From: Acanthaster planci
Taxonomy: Eukaryota; Echinodermata; Asteroidea; Valvatida; Acanthasteridae
NCBI RefSeq assembly: GCF_001949145.1
Contig: NW_019091362.1
Location: 11,505,948-11,569,947, forward strand
Length of the DNA stretch: 64,000 nucleotides
Reading direction: 5' to 3'
Part shown: piece by piece, positions 23,510 through 34,900 of the stretch
Layout: every line of letters begins with the position of its first letter
Numbering within the stretch: the stretch's first letter is position 1
The notes under the pieces: generated by a model
The model's database searches: none
The model's input: only the letters and a program-made list of their open reading frames with translations
Told to the model about the DNA's origin: nothing
Position numbers and translations under genes: made by a program

Positions 23510-26482
23510 ATGCTTGTTTGTTGCCGACCTTCAGACTACAGAAGTAGTTGCTGATTTAAAAATATATTTTGACTTTCTTTTACAGCAGTCAATGACTGAG
23601 GGTAGAACCCCTATGTCCAATTTTCCTGTGCTTTGTAATTGACATTATGGTTACGTTTAGTGAATAATCCACTGTGTTTCATACTCATGTGCATCTGTTT
23701 TTGTATCTCATGAGCTTTTTCCCGTAAATAATATCACACGAGGTTACCCGTCCACATACCTGACTCAACTCACCACCGTTAATAAACAAATGACTTTTCC
23801 AATCAAATGCGAACAATTTGAGAGGACGTTGTACCATGTTCGAAAGGTATGCCTCTTTCATATTCTTTCCCTAACCCTCTCCACCAAGGCAGCGTGCTCG
23901 ACCGGCCTTTCTTTTTCGTTCTCATGTGCCCACGACCCATGATACTGCTCAAACTGCTACTTAATGCAGTTAGCTGTTATAATGTATTATCGGCAAGCTT
24001 TGTACCATGGCATCATGTAGAAGCATCGATTGTTGGTGGGTTGTCTTATCAGGCGTACCACCGCAGGGCCCTAATAACAAGTATCCGTAGCCGGCTCTAC
24101 AAAGCAACAAGGTGCATTTTAACATCAACTTTTGCACCTCAAACCTCTGTTGATAGAGGTTAAGCTTTATAGAATATGAAGAAAATTCGTAAGAATTTAT
24201 TCAAATGTTTAGAAATAAATTTGCGCCGTTCTACCTGACATGAAATGCAACGATACGTGTACTGCATTTAATCATTAACAGTTTTTCCTTTTAGTCTTTT
24301 ATATTAAGTACCGGTAGTAACGAATCCTTTTTGCTTTTGTGGTTTGTATGACAACCCTTAAACACTGAAACTTATTGATTGTTTCATTTAATGGAAATAT
24401 ACTGTAATCTAATGATTGTATTATGTATTCAGATTTATATTTTAAGAGGAATAAAAAGATTGCAAGTTAAGAGAATTTCACTGAAGACATTACCAGTTCA
24501 CACGATGATTCAAACCGTATGTTGTATACATTATAATAGCGACGTAACTGATCCTTCAGTACAACACAAGGTTACACATCGGCGCTTGTTTATCGATCAC
24601 GAAAAATCCCACGTTGGATATATTTTATACGATGTCAGCCTATCCCTGACGTATTCCAAACTGTTTTGATGAATTGGCTGTAACTGGAAATAATGGTGAA
24701 CTTTAGTGCCCAAACATATTGCCTAAAGCTAATGCAGTTGGGAAGCTAATGTGATAGCGACTGTTGTTGTCACTTCCAGTGTGGTCAATATTAGCCTATC
24801 GGCCGCAACCCTTTTGTTTTCGAGGCACGGCATTCTTATATCAGTAGATAGTTGTTTGAGCTTAACAATCACAGCAATAAAAAGTGGTTGTAACAGTCAC
24901 GTTAAATAAAAATGGTCATGTATACTCCGAGGTGACAATGATTGCTGTATGTTACAGCAATGAATTTTTTTTGGGAAACCCGACGTTAGCATCACCTTTT
25001 CCGTTTTTTTTTCAACTTGTAAGTTGTGTGTTGTTGTGTTGTGTGCTAACTAATTTCAAATCAGCAAGCACCGAAATTGCATGAGGTTCTTGTGGCTCAA
25101 CTTTATTACCAAAACAATAAGTATTAAGTGCATCAGTGCTAAGAATGACTTCAATTAACAAATAAAATGTTCCATTCCGTAGAAATCGAAATGGATCATT
25201 TTTGATCAATGAATGTATATATGCACTTGAAAACATTATTAGTTTAGATGGGTTAGCTAAGTTTTATCAAGAATGACATGTTTGGACGATCCACGCAATT
25301 TGCAGGCTGCGGGTGTAATGTGTCCTGGTTGATATTTATTTGCCGGCTCAGCTATACAGATTTTCTATACGATTTTGCTAGAATCAATTCCGCTTTAGAT
25401 AAATTCCCATATGCATAACGTGCGTATTAGGACAATAAGCATGTATTTGGTTCGAACTTTTATCGATTGGAAAATGATAACACAATAATCCGTAAAAAAC
25501 AATTGAAGCAGAATTTTTGGTTGTGTACAGTGTATACGGTTTCTGAAGTTGGGAAATAAATATAATCCAAGATTGTCAATATTTAGAGAAGACCAGTTCT
25601 TTTTGTCGCGTTTTGACCGTGAACATCACAACTTCAGGGTCAACATTTATGATCGTTACACTGTTTTGTGTCATGATCGTAACTTGACTTCAAAGCTTCT
25701 GTTTTTTTGGTTTATTAGCCTTGAATCGAGTCTATGGTCTTCTCTACATTTCACCAACCGAGGGCGCCACATGGCGCGACCGCAGAAAGTGTGTTGTCAT
25801 CAAAAAGTGTCGTGTATTTATTTGTATGTACTAGGCCTTCAAAGAATACGCAGGTGGTGTCTCCAAAATGTAAGCTTTTCCGACCTCCCTGGCAGAATGG
25901 TCGTCATCCTGGCTAAGACGTCGCTGTGCTCAGCCAATAATCTTGGCCATGGAGATGAAGCAGGCAGTAAGGCGAGTAAGGTAAACAGCCTTTGACGATT
26001 TGCACACTTTATTGTTTAATTTGAAACTAAATGAAAGTTTAGACCATTAGAGTTCTGTTTGGACTTTGCTCCAATTAGAGCGCGGACTTGCCAAGGAAGG
26101 CGTATAGGCCTACTTCTTCAAGAAGTACATGTATATGCCTTCAAGAAGTTCGCTCGTGCAAGAAGTTCTTGCTCTAGCATTTTAAGTAGTGGGACCACCC
26201 CTATAGACCTTTCTTCTGTGATGTCGCTATTGTGCTAGACTGCTATGTGTTGTGATGGTAATCAGGTGGTTATCTACTTGTTCAAGATAAGCCAGTCAAG
26301 CATGAGTGTTCGCAGTGCACTTGCTCGTGATTGGAGCTGCACGTAGGATGCAATCACTGGGACCAAGGCAGCCTGTGGTATTGTTTACATTTAGTACAAT
26401 CCAGACACAGTGGGTGAAAAAGGTCTATTGGCATGATTGGTTAATAATTAACATGCATAAAGGCCTACTGGTGAAATAGGTG

Positions 26483-26600
26483 GTGTAACTATGGGGTTAC
26501 TTGGGGGGCACATATCCCTCCCCCAGCGGATCCCCCCATTTGAAACCTGTGATTAATGCACATTGAATTATAGCAACAGCTTATTTAAAGAAAACAAAAT
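26483..26600. repeat. Partial MITE related to 30728-30945
   Basis: GTGTAACTATGGGG, then CATATCCCTCCCCCAGCGGA and CAACAGCTTA, align with the element at 30728-30945 (GTAACTACAGGG, CATGCCCCTCCCCCAGCAGA, GCAGCTTA). The right terminus is not visible. Confidence 0.4.
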
Positions 26601-26689
26601 TGTTCAGACTGGTCTCATGGGCATGATGAGTGTGTACACAGGGTATCAAGTGGCCTGTGGTCTCAAATTCTTTCCTTGAAATGAATATT

Positions 26690-27165
26690 TCATCAATCTT
26701 TTGCTCGTACCACTGCTACTCAAAATACAGTTTGGCATCAGGGACCTAAACTATGGAATTCCCTTGAAGTTTCTATAAAAAGTATACAGAATATTCGTTT
26801 ATTCAAAAAGTTAGGCATCCAGGGACCTAAACTATGGAATTCCCTTGAAATTTCTATAAAAAGTATACAGAATATTCGTTTATTCAAAAAGAAATTTAAA
26901 GCTAAATTACTCTCTGCTTATGTAGACTCTAATTTGTCTAATTTTAACGTGTCTCACAGGGTTATTGAACCTACTGTTTTGGGTTTAGTTCTGTAATGTG
27001 TATTAGGTGTGCTATGTGTTAATGTGTAATGTTAATTAATGTACTAGAGGATCCTGCTTGGCAAGTCTTTGCTTCTTGGGACCCCCCATCCACATTAATT
27101 TTTTCATGACATACATGTATTGTACAGTTATGTGGTAAATAAAGAATGAATGAATGAATAAAATA
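26690..27165 (+). mobile_element. LINE 3' end with internal 81-bp duplication
   Basis: The translation of 26741-26994 includes GPKLWNSLEVSIKSIQNIRL and FKKKFKAKLL, then a stop. This is the C-terminal tail typical of CR1/L2/Jockey-type LINE reverse transcriptases. The GGGACCTAAACTATGG... block occurs at 26741 and again at 26822, a 27-codon direct duplication. The element ends with AATAAAGAATGAATGAATGAATAAAATAAAA, a short tandem 3' tail. It is 5'-truncated and dead. Confidence 0.7.
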
Positions 27166-28049
27166 AAATGAAAAATACAGGTCAAGTAGCACTTCAGTGA
27201 CTAACTTGCAAGCTTTTGATCCGGTGTCAAAAGATTACATGTGTACATGCACGGTACACTGCTTACGGGCAGAACACACTACAATTAACACAACTGGTAG
27301 ATGTGTTCTGCCTGTCATGTAAGCATGGTCAGTGATGCATCTGATCACTTGCTTCAGCTCCGTGATTTCTCCCAAATCTATACAAGTCTGGGGCACCATC
27401 TCCATGAGTTACGTGTTTCATATTAGTACTGCACATAAAGTCTATTTTGACCATATTGAGTGTACAGCCCTGCATATCCTTTGTGCTGGAGCGGAGTGGA
27501 GGTCAAGATAGGGTCTGCTCATTTGATGTCACAGTCATGTTTTTCCTGCAACAGTGCAAGTGGCTGCTAAACCACTAAAACTGTGGTTGGCCATCGTTGG
27601 AAAAGAATAATTCACAGAGTGTCAATATCCCATGCAGCTTTCAGAATTCCAGTCAATAATACATGTGCTACTAAATACTTCATGAAAATACAACCATTTT
27701 AAATCATTGGGATACTTGCAACCGTACTTGAATAAATTGGACTGTTAGAGGTAAAATCGAAAACCAACCAAAAGATGATATTTCTGCGAATAATTGGCCA
27801 CCCGTACAAGTTCTAGGCAACATGAGAGTGGTTTATTAATGTAGCAGAATTTTTCCAGTGTATCACAGCCTCAATTATCAGTAGATCTGCTGGTTCAGGT
27901 ATGACATGTACATGTATGCACATGTAGGTCACACCAGAAGGAAGACATGGAGTGTTGGTTTCCAAACAGAGCAGAGTAAGAACTAATCGCAGTAAAAGGA
28001 CCAGCTTTTCTGTTTTGTTGTACATGTATGACCTTGAATATGGGCAATC

Positions 28050-28200
28050 CACAATAGTGCGCCACCAAGAGTTTGCAACGCATTGGCCAACCACAACGTG
28101 CGCCATCTGTCAACTCTTTCCAAATGTGCATTTAGTTGACACATTTGGCGCATTGTGATTTGCCAATGCATTGCAAACTCTTGGTGGGGCACTATTGTGA
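28050..28200. mobile_element. 150-bp foldback (hairpin) MITE
   Basis: The left arm starts CACAATAGTGCGCCACCAAG. The right arm ending at 28199 is its reverse complement over about 60 bases with few mismatches, leaving a loop of about 30 bases. The arms include the AGTTTGCAA and GCATTGG blocks in both orientations. There is no coding capacity. Confidence 0.75.
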
Positions 28201-28686
28201 AACTGCCATTTTGGGGGACTCTTACATGTATACCGGTACATGTTCATTGAACCACTTTCCAATTAATGTTTATACAAGTACATAAATTAGCCATACACAT
28301 GGTTGGTTTACTATGCCAAAGCTTTAGCAAATCACTTGATTCAGTTTGGTTGTTAAGCAAGTCCATTATATGCAAACCTTGTAACTTTGTATGTTTAGGA
28401 AAGTAAGATTTAATTGCATCTGTGAGAACATGTGCAGGAAATATTTGAAAAGCAACAATCAATACATGGTATATGTACATGTACGTACATGTACGTCGAC
28501 ATGGCAGTTCACTTGCTTGAAAAAAAAATGTGTGCCCCTTCAGGGAGTTTCAACTACTGGGTTGAATAAGAAAGAAAAAGATTGAGCTGAGATCAAACCA
28601 TTGAGTCTTCCAACTTTTAAACTTCAAATCTGAGGGAAAGTTACATTGAAAAATTGGTAAGGATCACATGCTTTCCTGTTTTTAGG

Positions 28687-28921
28687 ATGTCAAGGCTCAT
28701 CCGCAAAGGCCATCCACGCTTGAGTCTCATAGGAGTCTTGCTAGCCGCCCTTTGTCTTGTCTACTTGATCACTACGTGGCAATTGGGAATGAATAATATC
28801 TTCCCGTTCTTGGAGAAGGGGCCCAAAAGTGTTGTGATGCATAGTGCCATGGAGGTGCTGCAAGCTAGGTGGAGTGGTCTTAGCAACTCCCGACCCCACA
28901 CTGCTTCCGGTATGATGAAGG
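28687..28921 (+). CDS. Sialidase exon 1: membrane anchor
   Basis: Acceptor CTGTTTTTAG ends 2 nt before the ATG, so a non-coding exon lies upstream. Encodes RLSLIGVLLAALCLVYLITT and a linker. Donor G|GTAAGC, phase 1. Confidence 0.8.
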
Positions 28922-31900
28922 GTAAGCACTCTTGTTAAAATGGCTATACATGTACATGTATGTATGTATGGAATTGTTCTTGTGTAACTTCAGGAACAGT
29001 ACAGACTAGGGCCGTGCCGAGTTCCCGGGTGCCAGAAACCTGACCCTTAATTACAGGTGCATGTACCCGATTCCATTGTGTTGACTAAAATAAAATTCTG
29101 GTGAAATTTTGATCTACTATTTTCAAAAGACAAATTACATTGTACTTGCCAGAAAACTATTGAACAAAGATTGGATGAAACATCTTTTGAGACTGTGTAC
29201 TGGCAATTCTCCGTCGTTTACATTGGAGATGTACATTAATTGTAACACTTGGAAAAAGATGCCCTTTGTTTAATACTGGCAATTCTCACTGCCCACAGCA
29301 GCTTTGTACATGTAGTAATGTCTGGGCATGGACGAGTTAGAAAAACTATCCTGTGTTGTGCTCTAATCTTCACAATAATTATGGGTACCTTGGTAACCAC
29401 CCTAGTGCACACCACTAATGCAGACACATGGTTGGAGCATCAGAACTCAGTTCTCAACTAATCAATGCACTGTACAGCTGTGTTGAAATCAAAGTCTAGC
29501 TTTGAATCCAAAGAAAATTTGTTCCACTTGGAAAGTGAAGTCAAGGCTGGCTTTTATTGGATGCCCACATGTACATGCAGGTCAAATCCCAAGAACAATG
29601 TGTTTTTTATGTCTCCAAGAGCTTGTGGTATATTCAAAGAGTTAGGCTGTGCCAAACCAGATGGGAATTAAAGTCCAGATCTTGATTGAGTAAAGTTTAG
29701 TTGAATCATATTCATTTGGATTGAATGCTGATTTAATTGCAAGCTTCTGAACTTTCTGGAAAATCCTTTTTCGATTGGTCATATGCAGGGCTGAGTCAGT
29801 TTGAATGGTTCACAATTCAAATATTCAACCTTCAATTCGATTGAATGTCTGAATATTGGGTTGTACCAACCGGCAGATAATTGATGAACAAACTACATGC
29901 ATGTATACAAAATGAGTTGCAATGACGCACACAATTGCACATTATAATCACTATAATGTAAATTCTCACATCTAGGAGTACATGTATATGTATTTCCAGC
30001 CACGATTTAGCAAGATATACATGTAGGAACGAATTCTTCTTGTCCTGTTGTAAATGTCTGTCCTTTTCATTTTTTTAATGAATAATTTACTTTTAGATTT
30101 GTTGTAAGTTTTTTGCCACTTTTTATTTCAATCTGCTTGAAGCAAGCCTCCATCGTGCAATTTATCTTATTTAAAAAAAAAAAGGAAAAAAAATTCCCTT
30201 TTCATGAATTTTGTATTTGAATATTCAGATTCGGAAAATAATATTTGAATATTCGATAATTGATTGAATACTCAGATATTCTGATAATCGGCACAGCCCT
30301 AGTCTACGCAGTGCAAATGTAGTGTCTGTGTGGGACGTACTAAAATTTGGCATCACGGTTTCACTGATGTGTTGTTCAGATTTCTTTTGGATGAGATTGA
30401 GAAGTTTCTTACAAAATCTAGGAATAATGATCCGCATATTGCCACACGTTTTCCTCCTAACAATATCTGTGTTTTCCTCTATTTGCCATTTTGATAGAAA
30501 AGTGTGTGTCTAATCCTAAAGGGAACTCATCTAAAGCGTACAGACTGGACCCTCACCACCTGGAGAAACTTGCTACAAGCCTTCAATTGGATTTGGGCCA
30601 GGCCTGGGTGTCTCAAGCCCCCTGTGAGTACGGTCTCATTCGAAGGATTGGACGTACATGCCATCAAAAATTTTCCCAGACAGTCCTAAATGCATGCACT
30701 CTCTAGTTTGACCAATGCCTCTCTGTTAGCGTAACTACAGGGAGGTACATGCCCCTCCCCCAGCAGACACCTCTACCCCTCCGGGTGCCCCCCCCCAAAA
30801 AAAAACCTCTGAATAATTTCCACTGAAATGCAGCTTTGCAGCTTATTTTCTTGTAGTGCCCCGTAGAAAAAAATGTTTGCACCCCCTGGTGGCCCCTCGG
30901 ACATATAGCCCTACATGTAGTTACACCACTGCTCTCTGTCTGCAACCAGTGGTGAAACAAATATACAAAGGGGGAGTGGTACCTACATGTACATGTACGA
31001 GAGTAGGCCTACATTGTACGTGCTAAAGGATTTTTACAAAATGGGCCACTTTAAGTTGAGGTGAAGTTTAAAGATTAACCCAATTAGAGAAAAAGCAGAC
31101 TTGTACTAACACTTCTTGGACAGTTATTGCATAGGAAAGTATGGTCTGCATATCAGTCTGTGGAAAGACTGTTTACCATCATATGCACGTACAGTTGTAC
31201 AGTATGTGTACTACCAAATTGTTAAGGTTTGTTTGAAACATCTGTAGTGCAAGTAATTAACAGTAACATCAGATTTCAGTATACATGTAACTTTGTTTTT
31301 AATTAGTTAATTTGATGTGTTTGTTCCTTTGTTTAATACCTTTCTGTAGCGCTTTTTGCAAAAGAGGAGTTTGAAGATCTAAAAATGCCACAGTTTCAGG
31401 CAAGGTAAGATACATGTATGTATGTACTGCCATGATCAAGACATGTTGATTACAACCCTAATCCCGTAGGGTGTAAAATCATTGAAATTGGAGGATTTGG
31501 GACTGTTACAGATAGCTACATGTATATGTACATGTATGCTGCATAGAGTTGTGGCTCTTGACTTCACAAGCTGTTAATGTGGACTCTGTGCCACTGACAG
31601 TTCAGTGCAAAACTTTGAATCACGTTCACCTGTTCAGGTGCATGTCATGTTACTTACAAGTACATGCAAAGATATTTTGGCTTTCTGCACATTTAATTAA
31701 AAATAAGTTATCATGCACATCCGATCCATTTGTCAGAAACAGCTTGGAATCTTTTGAATTTTTAGTAATGCACTCTTTAGAAAACAAAATACCTCAGAGG
31801 CAGCTTCTAACACGTGTACTTTTCATGTGCTTTTAAGTTAACTGATAAATGGATATGTAAGCAAAAGGCATGATCTTATTTGAAAATCTTTGGCATTTAA

Positions 31901-34900
31901 AGGAAATCAATTTTTTTGTATGCATGCCTTGCAGCATTGTTTCTTTCCTTTCTCCATAGGGTGCCGGCATTAGTGTTCTTTAAGGACACCTTCTTGGCTT
32001 TCTGTGAGGCCAGGTTTGACTCCGTTCAAGACTGGGGCAACATGATGATCGGCCTGAGGAGGGGCAACTTGAAGGGGCGTGAGGTTACCTGGGAGAGAAT
32101 ACGAGTTATAGCGGGCATACCTGAACACAGGTGATCAACAAATTTGATCAAACCAAACAGTGAAGTTTAGCGGCGATGCCATATGTGTGTATGTACATGT
32201 GCTTACCAGAACAAAAAAACTGGGAAACCTTTACATTTAACAAATATACATTGTTTTTAAATAAGGAGTTCAAAACAATTTTTAAACATGGTCTAAAACC
32301 ATTGTGGGGTCTTGTTGGTCATGGTGGACTGAGCCAAAAGCAATGGCTGTTTTCAAGGATCCTGCCGGTGTTTAGTGTAAAGCAGATCCTCTTCAGCGAT
32401 AGCTTTTTTGTCAAAAAGTCTGAACAAATTTCCAATGCCTTTGTACTGCCTGTGTACTTTGTTTTCTGAAACTCCTCTCCTTCCCAAATTTTTCTTATTC
32501 AAAAGAAAATTGGTCATACAGATGCAGCATACTCAGAAATACCACTTTTACTGGATTTAAGTAAAACTAAGCATTTTGCACTTGATTTCCCCCTCAGACA
32601 TCTGTTAGGGACCTGTAATATAACAGACTGCTATCTTAAGGAAATTAATTATGCTCCATGAGAGGGCAGTGTTAATTGAAAACTGTTACATTATTTCAGT
32701 ATTTCATAAACAGACAGAAGTGTATATTGTTCTGTTTGTGTGTTTGTTGCAGGACAATGAATCCAACTCCCATTGTTGATCGTAAGAACAATGCCATTGT
32801 TCTAGTGTTCTCAGCCTTCCCAACACACATGACCTACTTAGATTTAATGAAGCATGCCGGACAACCAATGTCCAGACTGTATGTTATGAAGGTGAGAGAA
32901 GGAAAACACCTCAGTTTAAAGCATCACCATGGCTTGTGACTGATTCATGTAGTTCTGATCAATCACGGTCATGCTTGCTGTCCAAGTGCAGAGTGGGCGG
33001 GGCTCGGTGTACTTATCGAATGCTGAATTCCAAAATGATTGTGTTCCAGTGGTGTTCTTTTTAGCTTCTTGTTCACCTGCCCATTATACAGATTTAGTCA
33101 GAACAGAACCATTCTAATTTATCAGATTGTCATCAGATGTCTGAAAACAGAAGGTCTCCATTTTTGGAGGAAAACAAATCTGAAAGAATGTCTCATACAC
33201 GATATGCTGTCATGTCTGGGAGGTTTGCTTTAATACTCCCATAAAGGTGTAGATCCGAGAGCATGGTGATGTTGAGTAACAGGTAACAATAATGAACCGC
33301 TACACATGTACTCCTTGGGATCAAGTGTGAAAACATTGCTGCATGTACATGTATGGGTGCACAGCTCTATCCAAACACCCAACGGCTGTTTAATTTAAAT
33401 ACATTCTCTCAGTACTGGTCTATTTATGCTTGTCTGGTCCATTGAAAACCCAGCTGTTGAGATCGGCATTTGTCTCTCTCTGTTCCCAGACCAAAAAATT
33501 CCTGTGTTCAGTGATCGAGAGTGAATTAATGTACCAAACAGATATCAGCAATGTGTGAGATGAAAGGCACTTGACAGGCACACGCACTTTGTGCTCTTAT
33601 TTTTTCATATGCAGCAAGGTANNNNNNNNNNNNNNNNNNNNNNNNNNNNNNNNNNNNNNNNNNNNNNNNNNNNNNNNNNNNNNNNNNNNNNNNNNNNNNN
33701 NNNNNNNNNNNNNNNNNNNNNNNNNNNNNNNNNNNTATTTTTTAGTTTCCACTGGTAGAAGGTGGGCCTTTTGCACCAAAAATGGAAGTATTGAGCTGTA
33801 CACACTGTACCCGTACTTCTTACAAGGCTGAGATGGTTTTAGAAATGTCTGTGGCCCAGTGAGCAGGGATAATAATAATAAGATAATAATAGAAGTAGAA
33901 GAAGGACCACTTATCCGCTGTTAATTTCGCACCATATAAATAAAGCCATTATTTTTATAAGTATGTACAGTGATGTATTGCATTTTGATCCTTATGTGCA
34001 AACCAATGGGCCCTCTTTTTCCCGAATGAGTTGTTGCATTTTGTCTCATTGACTGATTTTCTAAATAATTGTCACAGTCAGAATTTTGAATTCAACTCTT
34101 TTTCCTCCCAGAGTAATGATGTTGGCTTGACCTGGAGTGACCCTGTGGACATCACCAATCAAACTATCGGCAAGATCAAACCCTTTCCTGTCTTATATGC
34201 TCCAGGTAACTTTACAAATTCCCCTCTCTAATTTGCAAATCAGTTGCGCATGACTGAATCCCCTGGTTGTGCTCACTGTATCGCAATGATCAAATCCGCG
34301 CTAATCAGCTTTGTGATGAAGATAATGATTTTAAAAGCTGATGTACATGTATCTGCACTGGAAGTATTTCCAAATCTCATCCTTATCATTGCTTCACTGT
34401 TGATGTAGAGCTTGTTGAAAATGTAAATTTGTAGAAAGAGCTCAGTTCCATATTCCTTGTCATAAGATATATATATATACAATACATGTACATCATATTC
34501 TTTGTGTTAACAGAACCGGCGGAGGTATCTGTGTGATACTAAATACAGAATTTTTGGTGTTCAGATGAATGAAAGCAGCTCTTTTAGTTCTTTCAAGCGC
34601 ATGAATATAACATTCACATCTGGAAGTAAAAGAATTGAAGCTGTTTATCATTTACCGACCTCCGCCATCCAGGATTAACAAGCGGAGGATGTACACATTT
34701 TTGGAGGAGTTTGGTGTAGTTGTTGAGAGCATCCCCGCTATTTCATCTAAGGTGCTTATTTTGGGAAACTTCAATATACATGTTGACAAGACTGATGAAA
34801 GTGAACCTTGTAGATTTTTAGACTTACTGACATCTGCATGACCTGGCTCAAGTAGTTGTTGACCTGCTGTTACTAGGAATGTGGAGAAAATTGTATCTTA

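Larger units (their letters stand above)
22994..28684. other. Intergenic stretch between HYR/FN3 receptor and sialidase
   Basis: No gene supported. Contents: a 3' UTR and poly(A) signal of the upstream gene, a partial MITE at 26483-26600, a LINE 3' end at 26690-27165 and a foldback element at 28050-28200. Upstream non-coding exon(s) of the sialidase must lie here, because its first ATG follows an acceptor. The 148-codon frame at 25549-25995 has no family resemblance. Confidence 0.6.

Noticed and set aside
24142-24161. Small stem-loop AACCTCTGTTGATAGAGGTT
   Set aside because: A 7-bp stem with a 6-base loop is common by chance, it does not match the histone 3' stem-loop, and no gene is adjacent.
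25549-25995. 148-codon plus-strand frame
   Set aside because: Composition is irregular, no domain is visible and a second frame overlaps; probably chance.
26080-26175. Cluster of TTCAAGAAG and GAAGTTC words resembling heat-shock elements
   Set aside because: The spacing does not keep the alternating 5-bp units, and no gene start lies close by.
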